Source: Salinivibrio sp. ES.052 (GTDB taxonomy: Bacteria; Pseudomonadota; Gammaproteobacteria; Enterobacterales; Vibrionaceae). From it: a stretch of 64,000 nucleotides of DNA. The stretch's first letter is position 1; every line of letters starts with the position of its first letter. Shown in pieces: positions 49,489 through 59,606 of this stretch. Location of the stretch: the NCBI RefSeq assembly GCF_900141775.1, contig NZ_FSRI01000002.1:646001-710000 (forward strand). Direction: 5' to 3'. Both the position numbers and the translations under genes were made by a program. The notes beneath the pieces are model-generated. The model had not been told where the DNA came from, made no database searches, and saw only the letters and a program-made list of their open reading frames with translations.

Positions 49489-50916
49489 ATGAAACTCAGC
49501 CTTCCTGATTATAGCCAAGCCAATGTTCTGGTTGTCGGCGATGTGATGCTTGATCGCTATTGGTACGGCCCGACCGGACGTATTTCACCCGAAGCGCCCG
49601 TGCCGGTGGTAAAAATCAATCAAACGGAAGAGCGTCCAGGCGGGGCGGCTAACGTGGCGATGAATATTGCCGCACTGGGTGGCCACACTCAATTGATTGG
49701 TTTAACGGGTAAGGATGAGCAAGCGGATGCACTGACCCAAACCCTGGATTCCTTGAACGTTCATTGCGATTTTGTGGCGCTTGACTCGCATCCTACCATT
49801 ACCAAATTACGGGTGATGAGTCGCAACCAACAGCTGATTCGTCTGGATTTCGAAGAAGGGTTTGCCGGCGTTGATGTGGCGCCGATGCTTGCCAAGGTTG
49901 AAGCAGCCTTGCCAAATACAAAGGCGATGATCTTATCGGATTATGCCAAAGGGGCCTTGGCTCAAGTGCAAACATTGATCCAGGCAGCCAATCAAGCGGG
50001 CGTGACAACCCTGGTCGATCCGAAAGGTACGGACTTTGAACGTTACCGTGGTGCCAGCCTGCTTACCCCCAACTTGACAGAATTTGAAGCGGTCGCTGGC
50101 ACGGTAACCGATGACCAAAGTCTGGAAGAGAAAGGACTGGCTCTGATTGAAAAATATGAGCTCGGCGCATTGTTGGTGACCCGAAGCGAACATGGTATGA
50201 CATTGCTACGTCCAGATGCCGCCCCACTCAATCTGCCGACGTTGGCGAAAGAGGTGTATGACGTCACCGGGGCAGGCGATACGGTGATCTCGGTGCTCGC
50301 CGCGTCATTAGCCGCAGGCAAACCCATTGAGCAAGCCTGCGCCCTTGCCAATGCCGCCGCAGGCGTGGTGGTGGGTAAATTGGGCACCTCAACCTTATCA
50401 ACCATTGAACTCACAGAAGCGGTACACGGCTCGCACGAGTCCGGCTTTGGGGTAACCACAGAAGCGCAGTTAATTGAGGCGGTTAACGTCGCCCAAGGGC
50501 GCGGCGAGAAAGTCGTCATGACCAATGGGTGCTTTGATATTTTGCACGCTGGTCACGTCGCCTATTTGAACGAAGCGGCCAAACTGGGTGATCGCTTGAT
50601 TGTTGCGGTCAACACCGATGCCTCTGTTCAAGGCCTAAAAGGGCCAGGCCGCCCAGTCAATCCTACGGATCGTCGTATGGCGGTACTCGCGGGGTTAGGA
50701 GCGGTTGACTGGGTGGTGCCCTTTGGCGAAGAAACGCCTGCACGTCTGATTGGTGCGGTATTGCCGGATTTATTAGTGAAAGGCGGGGACTATCAGGTTA
50801 GTGAAATAGCCGGTGCTGAAGCGGTACTTGCCAAAGGTGGTGAAGTGAAAGTCCTTAACTTTGAAGAGGGCTGTTCGACCACGGAGATTATTGAGTCGAT
50901 TCGTCGGGGACAATAA
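49489..50916 (+). CDS. hldE: Bifunctional heptose 7-phosphate kinase/heptose 1-phosphate adenylyltransferase HldE
   Basis: HldE carries out two steps in making ADP-heptose for the lipopolysaccharide inner core. Residues about 1-318 form a PfkB-type kinase with the GGAANVAMN motif and the catalytic DVTGAGDTV. Residues about 344-475 form a nucleotidyltransferase with [16 protein letters not shown]. The length of 475 is close to E. coli (477). GGAG lies six bases before the ATG. In enterobacteria glnE lies next to hldE; here a convergent lpxL-type gene is between them. Confidence 0.97.
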   Translation: MKLSLPDYSQANVLVVGDVMLDRYWYGPTGRISPEAPVPVVKINQTEERPGGAANVAMNIAALGGHTQLIGLTGKDEQADALTQTLDSLNVHCDFVALDSHPTITKLRVMSRNQQLIRLDFEEGFAGVDVAPMLAKVEAALPNTKAMILSDYAKGALAQVQTLIQAANQAGVTTLVDPKGTDFERYRGASLLTPNLTEFEAVAGTVTDDQSLEEKGLALIEKYELGALLVTRSEHGMTLLRPDAAPLNLPTLAKEVYDVTGAGDTVISVLAASLAAGKPIEQACALANAAAGVVVGKLGTSTLSTIELTEAVHGSHESGFGVTTEAQLIEAVNVAQGRGEKVVMTNGCFDILHAGHVAYLNEAAKLGDRLIVAVNTDASVQGLKGPGRPVNPTDRRMAVLAGLGAVDWVVPFGEETPARLIGAVLPDLLVKGGDYQVSEIAGAEAVLAKGGEVKVLNFEEGCSTTEIIESIRRGQ

Positions 50917-50964
50917 ACCCTTCCTCAAGGGTGATGATCGTCAACCGCGCGCGATATCAGTCAT

Positions 50965-50993
50965 AAAAAAGGTGCCCAATTGGCACCTTTTTC
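50965..50993. terminator. Bidirectional intrinsic terminator between hldE and tolC
   Basis: AAAAAAGGTGCC-CAATT-GGCACCTTTTT can end both convergent genes. Confidence 0.92.
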
Positions 50994-51017
50994 TGTCATT
51001 TCGATTGATTGTGTCGC

Positions 51018-52331
51018 CTAATCTTGCTTAACCAGCCCTTGGTTAATGTCGAGTAAGTCTTGCTCAGTTAATGTGCCAACGGCTTGATGTAAGCGCAAAT
51101 GGCTTAAAATATAATCGTAGCGCGCGTTTGATAGGTTACGGTTAGCATCGTACAAGCGACGTGTCGCATCTAAGACATCGACAATAGTACGAGTACCGAC
51201 TTCAAATCCCGCTTCCGTGGCTTCTAAGGCTGAACGTGCTGAAATAACGGTTTGATCGTAGGCTCGCAGGGCGCCAATAGAGGCATTAATGTCATTGTAG
51301 AACGCCCGCACATCTTTCACGGTGCTTCGATAGGTAGATTCTAAGCTCTGTGAGGCCGCGACATATTGATGTTGCGCTTTTTCAACATTGGCCGAGGTGC
51401 TACCACCGGTGAAAAGTGGCAAGCTAAAGTTGAGGCTGGCAGTGCCTTGGTTGTAATCAGAGGAATAAACATCACTGTGCTGATTATCGCTATCTGTCAT
51501 CCCGTACTTGGCAGTGAACGTCAACGTGGGCAAATGTCCGGTTTTCGCCAGTTTAATCTGCTCTTTGGCGGTATCCCGTGCGATGCGATTTACCAGCAGT
51601 TGCAGGTTTTTTTCTTCTGCAGTTTCAACCAGTGCCGCCGGTTGCTGTTGCGGGTTACTGGCACTGAAGCGTTCAGTGTCCAAGACACGTAAGTCATGCG
51701 GGGCTTGACCGGTGATCTCACGCAACCCTTCGTAGCTATTCGTGAGGGCGTTTTCCGCCAAGATCTCATCGGCTAATACTGCATCGTACTGGGCTTGGGC
51801 GTCATGAACATCGGTGATGGCAGACAAGCCAACTTCAAAGCGTTGTTTGGTTTGCTCGAGCTGACGGCCCACGGCCGCTTTTTCTGCTTGAATAAATTCG
51901 AGTTTGTCCATCGCACGCAGGACATCAAAATAGGCTTGTGCGACGCGTAGCATCAGCCCTTGTTGCTGGGCTGCGTAAGCGGCATCTAATTGACGTGCTT
52001 GCATTTCGCTAATATCGAGATTTACCCAGCTGTCACGTTTGAAAATTTGCTGGCTGAGACTGATATCGGCGGTGGTTATATCGTTATCGCTGCTGTCTTT
52101 GGTGTCATTGCGGGTAATGGAATAGCCCGCATTTAAGCCAATCTGTGGCAACAAAGCCCCGCGGGTGGCATCCACGGCGGAAAACGCGGCATCGCGCTCT
52201 GCGGCCGCTTGATTAAGGGTGGGATCGCTTTGCTTCGCTTGTTGGTAAATTTGGGCGAGATCATCGGCAAGGGCTGCACTGCTTACGCTGCCGAGTGCCA
52301 AGCCTAACGCCAGAGGGAGCAATTTTTTCAT
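51018..52331 (-). CDS. tolC: Outer-membrane efflux channel TolC
   Basis: TolC is the trimeric outer-membrane exit duct for RND, ABC and MFS efflux pumps and type I secretion. The 437-residue precursor has a signal peptide (LALGLALGSVSSAALA before DDLAQIYQQA). It shows the internal repeat of two outer-membrane efflux domains, one starting near residue 23 (DLAQIYQQAKQSDPTLNQA) and one near 215, with the helical tip sequences QRFEVGLSAITDV and AGFEVGTRTIVDVLDA. It is shorter than E. coli TolC (493) because the C-terminal tail is reduced. It is divergent from nudF, as in enterobacteria. Confidence 0.95.
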   Translation of the reverse strand: MKKLLPLALGLALGSVSSAALADDLAQIYQQAKQSDPTLNQAAAERDAAFSAVDATRGALLPQIGLNAGYSITRNDTKDSSDNDITTADISLSQQIFKRDSWVNLDISEMQARQLDAAYAAQQQGLMLRVAQAYFDVLRAMDKLEFIQAEKAAVGRQLEQTKQRFEVGLSAITDVHDAQAQYDAVLADEILAENALTNSYEGLREITGQAPHDLRVLDTERFSASNPQQQPAALVETAEEKNLQLLVNRIARDTAKEQIKLAKTGHLPTLTFTAKYGMTDSDNQHSDVYSSDYNQGTASLNFSLPLFTGGSTSANVEKAQHQYVAASQSLESTYRSTVKDVRAFYNDINASIGALRAYDQTVISARSALEATEAGFEVGTRTIVDVLDATRRLYDANRNLSNARYDYILSHLRLHQAVGTLTEQDLLDINQGLVKQD

Positions 52332-52563
52332 AGATAGAATCCCTGAATCGGTGCTGTTCGGTAAAATATACGGGCTCTAGCTTACCGCAATTATGCTTGC
52401 GTGAAACTGACAATTTATTCTGACATTGAGTGTAAACTATCCAATTTGTAAATGGGACTTAAAAATAGTTGTAACTTTTATCAAAAAAGTTAAGTTTAAA
52501 GTTTGCAGTCGATTCGGGCCAGTGATAAGACTGCCCCGCGCCAGCCGATCATAAGGAACCCGC

Positions 52564-53238
52564 ATGTCAGACCATCCGCCCGGACAATTTGGTCGCGACG
52601 ATATCGTGATCGAAGATATCTCACCGCGCTATCAAGGCTTTTTTTCTATTCAGCGCTACCAGTTTCGTCACCGCTTATTTGAAGGGGGATGGAGCGGCAC
52701 TGTGGTGCGAGAATTATTTGAACGCGGTCATGCCGTGGCCGTTTTGCCTTATGATCCCGTGCGCGATGAGGTGGTGATGCTTGAGCAAGTTCGTGTGGGC
52801 GCAATGGCAGCGGGGGCGACACCTTGGCAGTTGGAAATTGTTGCCGGCATGATAGATAGCGAGGAATCCCCAGAGCAGGTTGCTCACCGTGAAGCACGCG
52901 AAGAAGCGGGACTACTGTTACACCAGATGGAGCGTGTGACGCGCTACCTATCGAGCTCAGGTGGGTGCTCTGAGCAGCTTGATGTCTTTGTCGCCATCGT
53001 GGATGCTTCAGAGGCAGAGGGGGTGCATGGTTTAGAGAGCGAAAACGAAGACATTCTCGTGCACCGCCTCTCCCGCCCGCAGGCTTATCAAAAAGTGGTG
53101 AATGGTGAGATTGAAAACGCTGCTTCTATTATTGCGTTGCAATGGTTGGAACTCAATGCAGTGAGATTGCGTCAAAGCTATAATTGTCAAAGCTATAATC
53201 GTCATAGTGATAAACAAAAACATCCTGATAACGAGTAG
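52564..53238 (+). CDS. nudF: ADP-ribose pyrophosphatase NudF
   Basis: NudF hydrolyses ADP-ribose to AMP and ribose 5-phosphate. The 224-residue protein shows the Nudix box GX5EX7REUXEEXGU as GMIDSEESPEQVAHREAREEAG, in order, at about residues 97-119. FLSSSGGCSEQLDVF-type YLSSSGGCSEQLDVFVA follows, typical of the family. The last 20 residues are an extra tail made of imperfect QSYN repeats, encoded by a 15-bp tandem repeat; this is not expected in the family. It starts the nudF-yqiB-cpdA-yqiA cluster. Confidence 0.93.
   Translation: MSDHPPGQFGRDDIVIEDISPRYQGFFSIQRYQFRHRLFEGGWSGTVVRELFERGHAVAVLPYDPVRDEVVMLEQVRVGAMAAGATPWQLEIVAGMIDSEESPEQVAHREAREEAGLLLHQMERVTRYLSSSGGCSEQLDVFVAIVDASEAEGVHGLESENEDILVHRLSRPQAYQKVVNGEIENAASIIALQWLELNAVRLRQSYNCQSYNRHSDKQKHPDNE
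53171..53215 (+). repeat. 15-bp tandem repeat at the 3' end of nudF
   Basis: Two units of GTCAAAGCTATAAT(T/C) are followed by a degenerate third (GTCATAGTGATAAAC). In frame they encode QSYN, QSYN and a weaker HSDK, so the repeat lengthens the NudF tail without breaking the frame. Confidence 0.8.
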
Positions 53239-53244
53239 GCCTCT

Positions 53245-53691
53245 GTGAAAACCAACTATCGCGTTGATTTGTCAGCGATGATGCGCTTGTATGAAACCAA
53301 CTATGCGAAACTTGTCCGTTTAATGCCCCAACGTGACGAGGTGGGACAGGTGTGTCGATATGATATCCTCGGCCAGGAATATGCCTTGGTGGTGCGGGAG
53401 TCGACGCGTTATACCACCTTACTCGATATTGCGCAGTTAAGCCCTGGAGAGGCACCACCGTATTTACGTGCTAACCTGACAGTACGTCTTTATCACGATG
53501 CACGGGTCGCGGAAGTGTGTACCACGCAGCAGATTTCCCGTTTGAAACCGCGTTATGATTACCCGAATTCGCGCATGCATCAGCGTGACGAAAAACATCA
53601 GGTTAATGCATTTTTATCGGATTGGCTTGGCCACTGCCTACGCCGTGGTGTGATCACGTCTAATCCTATGTATAAATCATCGTTAAACTAA
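53245..53691 (+). CDS. yqiB: DUF1249 protein YqiB
   Basis: This 148-residue cytoplasmic protein belongs to DUF1249 (YqiB): VDLSAMMRLYETNYAKLVRL in parts, then LTVRLYHDARVAEV and ending with DEKHQVNAFLSDWLGHCL. The start is a GTG six bases past the nudF stop. The function is unknown, but the gene is always found between nudF and cpdA, which suggests a link to nucleotide signalling or turnover. Confidence 0.9.
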   Translation: MKTNYRVDLSAMMRLYETNYAKLVRLMPQRDEVGQVCRYDILGQEYALVVRESTRYTTLLDIAQLSPGEAPPYLRANLTVRLYHDARVAEVCTTQQISRLKPRYDYPNSRMHQRDEKHQVNAFLSDWLGHCLRRGVITSNPMYKSSLN

Positions 53692-53713
53692 ACCAGCAAA
53701 GGTATTTTCAACG

Positions 53714-54538
53714 TTGCAGCCTTGCCAGATAGATAACGCCCACGGCGATTGTATTCGTCTCCTGCAAATTACCGACACGCATCTGTTCGCTGACGAACAG
53801 GGCAGTCTGCTGGGTATTAACACTCTGCATAGCTATCATGCTGTGTTAGATGCGATCAGTATGGCATCGCCGACGTTTGATGCCATCATTGCCACAGGGG
53901 ACTTGTCGCAAGATCATTCGGCGTTGTCGTATCGTCGTTTTGTTGAGGGGATTGACCGATGGGAGCAGCCTTGCTTTTGGCTTCCAGGCAACCATGACTT
54001 TCAACCCGAAATGAGCGCTGTCTTGCAGTCTAAAAAGCGCATGGCCTGTTCACAGGTTTTGTTAGGAAGCCATTGGCAAATGGTGTTATTGGATAGCCAA
54101 GTGGCTGGTGTGCCACATGGCGAGCTATCACAAACCCAACTCAACCTATTGGACACCCATTTAGGTGATTATCCGGAACGGCATGCGTTAGTGCTTTTGC
54201 ATCATCATCCACTTGAGGCGGGCAGCACGTGGTTAGATCAACACCAGTTGGCAAACCGGGATGCATTTTGGCAGATAATGAAGCGTCACCCGCAGGCTAA
54301 AGTGGTGGTATGTGGCCATATCCACCAAGCGTTAGATATTCGGCATCAGGGTGTGAGAGTGATGGCTGCGCCCTCAACATGTATCCAGTTTATGCCTGAT
54401 TCACATGATTTTGCCCTCGACAATCAAAATCCAGGCTGGCGTTGGCTTGAGCTTTACCAAAATGGGAAAATTGAAACGCAAGTTGAGCGTGTGACCGGGC
54501 GGTATTTTCGCCCTGACTTTGACTCCAGCGGATACTGA
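53714..54538 (+). CDS. cpdA: 3',5'-cAMP phosphodiesterase CpdA
   Basis: CpdA degrades cyclic AMP and so moderates CRP-dependent control. The 274-residue metallophosphoesterase has its metal ligands in ITDTHLF, ATGDLSQD, PGNHDFQ, LLHHHP and CGHIHQ. The length equals E. coli (275). The start is taken as a TTG at 53714; no ATG or GTG lies in frame near it, and the Shine-Dalgarno (AAAGG) is eleven bases away. yqiA follows after 2 bp. Confidence 0.94.
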   Translation: MQPCQIDNAHGDCIRLLQITDTHLFADEQGSLLGINTLHSYHAVLDAISMASPTFDAIIATGDLSQDHSALSYRRFVEGIDRWEQPCFWLPGNHDFQPEMSAVLQSKKRMACSQVLLGSHWQMVLLDSQVAGVPHGELSQTQLNLLDTHLGDYPERHALVLLHHHPLEAGSTWLDQHQLANRDAFWQIMKRHPQAKVVVCGHIHQALDIRHQGVRVMAAPSTCIQFMPDSHDFALDNQNPGWRWLELYQNGKIETQVERVTGRYFRPDFDSSGY

Positions 54539-54540
54539 AT

Positions 54541-55119
54541 ATGACATCAGCGTTACTTTACTTACATGGTTTTAATAGCTCTCCTCAATCCCTAAAAGCC
54601 AAACAAATGAGCGAATACTGTCGCCGTTACCGTCCAGACATTGAGGTATTGGTCCCGCAACTGCCTAGCCACCCTGAGCCGACCATCAACGTATTGACGG
54701 AGTTGGTTGAGAGTTATACCCCGACACATCAACTAGGTTTAGTGGGCAGCTCTTTAGGTGGGTTCCTCGCAACGTGGCTAAGTGAACGATATCGGTTACC
54801 TGCGGTATTGGTAAACCCGGCCGTGCGTCCGTATGAGCTATTACAAGATTATGTGGGAGAGCAGGTTAACCCTTATACCCAAGAACATTACCACCTAGAT
54901 GCGGCAGACATCCGTGCGCTGCGTGATCTCTATGTGCCGACACTGTCCGACCCAGACCGCTTTTGGCTGTTACAGCAGGAAGGAGATGAAGTATTGGATT
55001 ATCGTCAAGCGGTTGAGACGTTTAGCGCGAGTAAACAGACTGTTGAACCTAATGGCGATCATAGTTTCATGGGGTTCGAACGTTATTGTGCGGACATCGT
55101 TCACTTTCTTGGCATATAG
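54541..55119 (+). CDS. yqiA: Alpha/beta-hydrolase esterase YqiA
   Basis: YqiA is a small esterase active on short acyl-CoA and p-nitrophenyl esters in E. coli. The 192-residue protein has the opening YLHGFNSSPQSLKA, the nucleophile elbow LVGSSLGGFLA (Ser at about residue 70) and the catalytic His in NGDHSFMGF. The length equals the family. It ends the nudF cluster; parE follows 221 bp later with its own leader. Confidence 0.92.
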   Translation: MTSALLYLHGFNSSPQSLKAKQMSEYCRRYRPDIEVLVPQLPSHPEPTINVLTELVESYTPTHQLGLVGSSLGGFLATWLSERYRLPAVLVNPAVRPYELLQDYVGEQVNPYTQEHYHLDAADIRALRDLYVPTLSDPDRFWLLQQEGDEVLDYRQAVETFSASKQTVEPNGDHSFMGFERYCADIVHFLGI

Positions 55120-55340
55120 TTCGCTACTACACCATTCCCGTCATCGGGGGTTAATAGTCTCCTCATCTCACTGACGCAGTGTTACGGATGCTGTGTCGTG
55201 GGTATTCTTGGCGCTAATCGGCCGCAAGACAGCCATGAGCTAGATGGCAGTTCACAGAAACTCGTGGCAATCAGGGGCCGCGCTTGACAAGCGGATCCCC
55301 CTTGCTGACCATGTCATCACATTTATTAAGCTAATCGATT

Positions 55341-57233
55341 ATGACAGAGCAAAATTATAACGCAGGATCGATAGAAGTCCTCAATGGACTCGAGCCCGTG
55401 CGCCGACGTCCAGGTATGTACACAGATACCAGCCGCCCTAACCACCTAGGGCAAGAAGTGATCGACAACAGTGTCGATGAAGCCCTCGCCGGACATGCCA
55501 GTAAAATCGACGTGATACTGCATACGGATCAGTCGTTAGAAGTGATTGATGATGGGCGCGGTATGCCGGTTGATATTCATCCTGAAGAGGGAGTTTCCGG
55601 TGTCGAGTTGATCCTATGTAAATTGCATGCTGGGGGAAAATTCTCCAATAAAAGCTATCAGTTCAGTGGTGGTTTGCATGGGGTAGGGATTTCTGTGGTC
55701 AATGCCCTGTCTCACCGGGTTGAGGTCAGCGTTAAACGTGATGGTCAAATCTATGACATCGCATTTGAAAATGGCGATAAAGTTCAAGATCTTACGGTAA
55801 CTGGAACCTGTGGGCGCCGCAACCGCGGTACACGCGTCCATTTTTGGCCTGATAGCCAGTTTTTTGATTCGGATAAATTTTCTCTTACTCGCTTAAAAAC
55901 CATTTTGAAAGCCAAAGCGGTTTTATGCCCGGGTCTGACCGTGAATTTGACGGACAAAAACACTGATGAAACCATTAGTTGGTGCTATCAAGATGGGTTG
56001 AAAGATTACCTAGCGGATAGCGTTAAAGGGTATGAATGTCTCCCGGAATCACCGTTTGTGGGGGAGTTTAGAGGTCAGCACGAGGCTGCTGATTGGGCAG
56101 TGATTTGGCTCCCTGACGGCGGTGAACTGACAACAGAAAGCTATGTCAACTTGATCCCGACCGCGCAAGGGGGGACACATGTTAACGGATTACGTCAAGG
56201 CATGCTCGAAGCCATGCGCGAATTTTGTGAGTTCCGCAACTTGTTACCGCGTGGGGTAAAACTGACGGCGGATGATATTTGGGAACGTTGCGCTTACGTG
56301 TTATCGGTGAAGATCCAAGATCCCCAGTTTGCGGGTCAAACGAAAGAGCGCTTATCATCTCGCCAGTGCGCGGCTTTTGTGTCTGGCGTGGTGAAAGATG
56401 CCTTCAGCTTATGGCTTAATGAGCGCCCGCACTTGGCTGAACGATTGGCAGAAGTGTGTATTGCGAGTGCGCATCGTCGCATGCGTGCCGCCAAAAAAGT
56501 GGTACGTAAAAAAGTGGCTTCTGGCCCCGCGCTTCCTGGTAAATTGACGGACTGTGCGATGCAAGATTCAAGTCGCACTGAGCTCTTTTTAGTTGAGGGG
56601 GATTCCGCAGGCGGCTCGGCCAAGCAAGCCAGAGATCGCGAATTTCAGGCAGTGATGCCGCTACGTGGTAAAATCCTCAACACGTGGGAAGTGTCTGCCG
56701 ACCAAGTGCTGGCTTCGCAAGAAGTGCACGATATTTCCGTGGCACTTGGCATTGACCCAGACTCTGAGGACTTGTCCAGCCTGCGTTACGATAAAATTTG
56801 TATATTGGCGGATGCCGACTCAGATGGCCTACATATTGCGACCTTGCTGTGCGCGTTATTTATGCAGCATTTCAGATCGTTAGTCTTCTCTGGGCACGTG
56901 TATGTTGCTATGCCCCCGCTTTATCGCATTGATTGTGGCAAAGAGGTGTTCTATGCCTTGGATGAGGATGAAAAAGCGGGGATCCTTGAGCGTTTGAGTA
57001 ATAAACGTGGCAAGATCAATGTGCAGCGTTTTAAAGGGTTGGGGGAGATGAACCCCTTGCAGCTTCGCGAGACTACGATGGACCCTAACACGCGTCGCCT
57101 TGTACAGCTCACGATTGATGACGACGAGCAAACGCAGCAGCTTATGGATATGCTACTGGGTAAAAAACGGGCGGAAGATCGTCGTCATTGGCTGCAGCAA
57201 AAAGGCGATATGGCCGAGCTGATCGATATCTAA
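55341..57233 (+). CDS. parE: DNA topoisomerase IV subunit B ParE
   Basis: ParE is the ATPase subunit of topoisomerase IV, which decatenates daughter chromosomes. The 630 residues show the GHKL ATPase motifs (GLEPVRRRPGMYTD, EVIDNSVDEALAG, DDGRGMPV, GGLHGVGISVVNALS) and the TOPRIM domain with ELFLVEGDSAGGSAKQ and ILADADSDGLHI. The length equals E. coli ParE (630). parC follows after 25 bp, so the two are probably cotranscribed; in E. coli they are separated by other genes. Confidence 0.97.
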   Translation: MTEQNYNAGSIEVLNGLEPVRRRPGMYTDTSRPNHLGQEVIDNSVDEALAGHASKIDVILHTDQSLEVIDDGRGMPVDIHPEEGVSGVELILCKLHAGGKFSNKSYQFSGGLHGVGISVVNALSHRVEVSVKRDGQIYDIAFENGDKVQDLTVTGTCGRRNRGTRVHFWPDSQFFDSDKFSLTRLKTILKAKAVLCPGLTVNLTDKNTDETISWCYQDGLKDYLADSVKGYECLPESPFVGEFRGQHEAADWAVIWLPDGGELTTESYVNLIPTAQGGTHVNGLRQGMLEAMREFCEFRNLLPRGVKLTADDIWERCAYVLSVKIQDPQFAGQTKERLSSRQCAAFVSGVVKDAFSLWLNERPHLAERLAEVCIASAHRRMRAAKKVVRKKVASGPALPGKLTDCAMQDSSRTELFLVEGDSAGGSAKQARDREFQAVMPLRGKILNTWEVSADQVLASQEVHDISVALGIDPDSEDLSSLRYDKICILADADSDGLHIATLLCALFMQHFRSLVFSGHVYVAMPPLYRIDCGKEVFYALDEDEKAGILERLSNKRGKINVQRFKGLGEMNPLQLRETTMDPNTRRLVQLTIDDDEQTQQLMDMLLGKKRAEDRRHWLQQKGDMAELIDI

Positions 57234-57258
57234 ATAACTATAACGGGATCTTATTCGC

Positions 57259-59508
57259 ATGACAGAGGTGACTTATGATGGGGTTGAGCAGCTTGCTCTT
57301 CGCCAGTTCACTGAGGACGCTTACCTCAATTACTCGATGTACGTCATCATGGATCGCGCACTGCCGTTTATCGGCGATGGCTTAAAGCCAGTGCAGCGCC
57401 GCATTATCTACGCCATGTCTGAGCTGGGGCTTTCCGCCACGGCGAAATACAAAAAATCAGCGCGTACCGTCGGGGATGTATTAGGTAAATATCATCCTCA
57501 TGGTGATTCGGCCTGTTACGAGGCCATGGTTTTGATGGCTCAACCGTTTTCGTATCGTTATCCGTTGGTGGATGGACAAGGCAACTGGGGGGCACCCGAC
57601 GATCCCAAATCCTTTGCGGCGATGCGTTATACCGAATCACGTCTTTCACGTTTTTCTGAGGTCTTGCTACAAGAGTTAGGGTTAGGAACAGTTGATTGGG
57701 GGCCTAATTTCGATGGCACCATGAAAGAACCTAAAACCCTGCCTGCACGCTTACCGCATATTCTATTAAACGGAATTACCGGGATCGCGGTGGGGATGGC
57801 AACAGATATTCCTCCGCACAATGCGCGCGAACTCGCCCATGCCCTGACGACGATGATCGATCACCCTAACACGGATTTAGATGGCGTATTGGAGCATGTT
57901 CAGGGCCCCGACTATCCGACCGAAGCAGAAGTGATCACGCCGAAATCGGATCTGAAAAAGCTTTATACCAGCGGACGTGGTTCTATCAAGATGCGTGCGC
58001 TTTGGCATAAAGAAAGCAATGAGATCGTGATAACAGCGCTGCCCCATCAAGTGTCGGGCGCGAAGTTGCTAGAGCAAATTGCCAATCAGATGCGAGCGAA
58101 AAAGCTGCCAATGGTGGATGATCTGCGCGATGAGTCGGATCACGAAAACCCGACCCGTATTGTGATCGTTCCGCGCTCCAACCGTGTCGATTGTGATCAG
58201 CTGATGGATCACTTATTTGCTTCGACCGATTTAGAGAAAAACTACCGTGTTAACCTCAATATGATTGGCCTCGATGGCCGTCCGCAGGTGAAAGGGCTAC
58301 ACGGTATTCTCTCAGAGTGGTTAACCTTCCGACGGAATACGGTAAGGCGTCGTCTTGAGCACCGTTTGGAAAAAGTGCTTGCGCGTCTCCATATTTTAGA
58401 AGGTCTATTGGCGGCTTACCTTAATATCGACGAGGTGATTGAAATCATCCGCGGTGAGGATGATCCCAAAGCTGAATTGGTTAAACGCTTTGATCTGAGT
58501 GAAAAGCAAGCGGAAGCGATCCTTGAAATTAAACTGCGTCAGTTAGCGAAGCTTGAAGAGATCAAAATTCGCGGAGAGCAAGACGAGCTGAGCAAAGAGC
58601 GGGATAAATTAGAGAAACTACTGGGTTCAGATCGTCGTTTGAACACCTTGATCAAAAAAGAAATTCTAGCGGATGCAGAAAAATATGGTGATGACCGACG
58701 CTCGCCATTAGTTGCACGCGCTGAGGCGAAAGCCTTAACTGAGCGTGATCTGATCCCGAGTGAACCGATCACGGTCGTGTTGTCAGATAAGGGCTGGATT
58801 CGTCATGCTAAAGGGCATGATGTTGATGCCGGTGGCCTTAATTACAAAGCGGGGGATAAATTCCTGGATGCGGCATCGGGTAAGAGCAATCAACCTGCCG
58901 TCTTTGTTGGGTCTGATGGTCGTAGCTATGCGATTGAGACACACACGTTACCGTCAGCGCGTAGCCAAGGTGAGCCGATTACAGGGCGCATCAACATCAC
59001 GCCAGGTTCATCGATCCGTCATGTACTCATGGCAGATGAAAGCCAGTTTACCTTGATGGCCTCGGATGCGGGTTATGGTTTTGTGTGTAAGCAAGCAGAT
59101 ATGCTGTCGAAAAATCGAAGCGGTAAGGCCTTATTAACCGTTCCGCAGCAGGCTGAGGTCATGCCGCCACGCCAGGTGGACGATTTGGAAAGCGATTTGA
59201 TTGTTGCGATTTCCAATGAAGGCCGCATGCTGGTGTTCCCAGTACACGAGCTTCCACAACTGAGTAAAGGGAAAGGGAATAAGATCATTAATATTCCTGG
59301 GGCACGCGCCAAATCGCGCGAAGAGGTATTAAGCCAGCTGTACGTAGTACCTGCAGACGCGGGGATCACCTTGCATGCAGGAAAACGGAAGCTTACCTTA
59401 AAGCCCGATGATTTGGCTCATTACCGAGGTGAGCGAGGCCGTCGTGGCAGTATGTTACCTCGAGGTCTGCAACGCGTAGACGAGATAGATATTCTTTCCG
59501 ACCAGTAA
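57259..59508 (+). CDS. parC: DNA topoisomerase IV subunit A ParC
   Basis: ParC is the DNA-breaking and rejoining subunit of topoisomerase IV. The 749 residues include the catalytic Tyr in [11 protein letters not shown] (about residue 120) and the quinolone-determining region [14 protein letters not shown], in which the Ser and Glu corresponding to E. coli positions 80 and 84 are wild type. A C-terminal beta-pinwheel (about 490 onward) ends in [14 protein letters not shown]. The length is close to E. coli (752). Confidence 0.97.
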   Translation: MTEVTYDGVEQLALRQFTEDAYLNYSMYVIMDRALPFIGDGLKPVQRRIIYAMSELGLSATAKYKKSARTVGDVLGKYHPHGDSACYEAMVLMAQPFSYRYPLVDGQGNWGAPDDPKSFAAMRYTESRLSRFSEVLLQELGLGTVDWGPNFDGTMKEPKTLPARLPHILLNGITGIAVGMATDIPPHNARELAHALTTMIDHPNTDLDGVLEHVQGPDYPTEAEVITPKSDLKKLYTSGRGSIKMRALWHKESNEIVITALPHQVSGAKLLEQIANQMRAKKLPMVDDLRDESDHENPTRIVIVPRSNRVDCDQLMDHLFASTDLEKNYRVNLNMIGLDGRPQVKGLHGILSEWLTFRRNTVRRRLEHRLEKVLARLHILEGLLAAYLNIDEVIEIIRGEDDPKAELVKRFDLSEKQAEAILEIKLRQLAKLEEIKIRGEQDELSKERDKLEKLLGSDRRLNTLIKKEILADAEKYGDDRRSPLVARAEAKALTERDLIPSEPITVVLSDKGWIRHAKGHDVDAGGLNYKAGDKFLDAASGKSNQPAVFVGSDGRSYAIETHTLPSARSQGEPITGRINITPGSSIRHVLMADESQFTLMASDAGYGFVCKQADMLSKNRSGKALLTVPQQAEVMPPRQVDDLESDLIVAISNEGRMLVFPVHELPQLSKGKGNKIINIPGARAKSREEVLSQLYVVPADAGITLHAGKRKLTLKPDDLAHYRGERGRRGSMLPRGLQRVDEIDILSDQ

Positions 59509-59516
59509 GCGACCCT

Positions 59517-59536
59517 CGCCCCTGTCACCAGGGGCG
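59517..59536. terminator. Hairpin after parC
   Basis: CGCCCCTG-TCAC-CAGGGGCG is a perfect 8-bp stem 8 bp past the parC stop. There is no immediate T-run. Confidence 0.4.
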
Positions 59537-59606
59537 GAATGAGTGCATTTTTGCGCCGAATCCGTATACTGACTCGCCTTCGACCGCATGCTCTTTGGAG
59601 AGAGAA

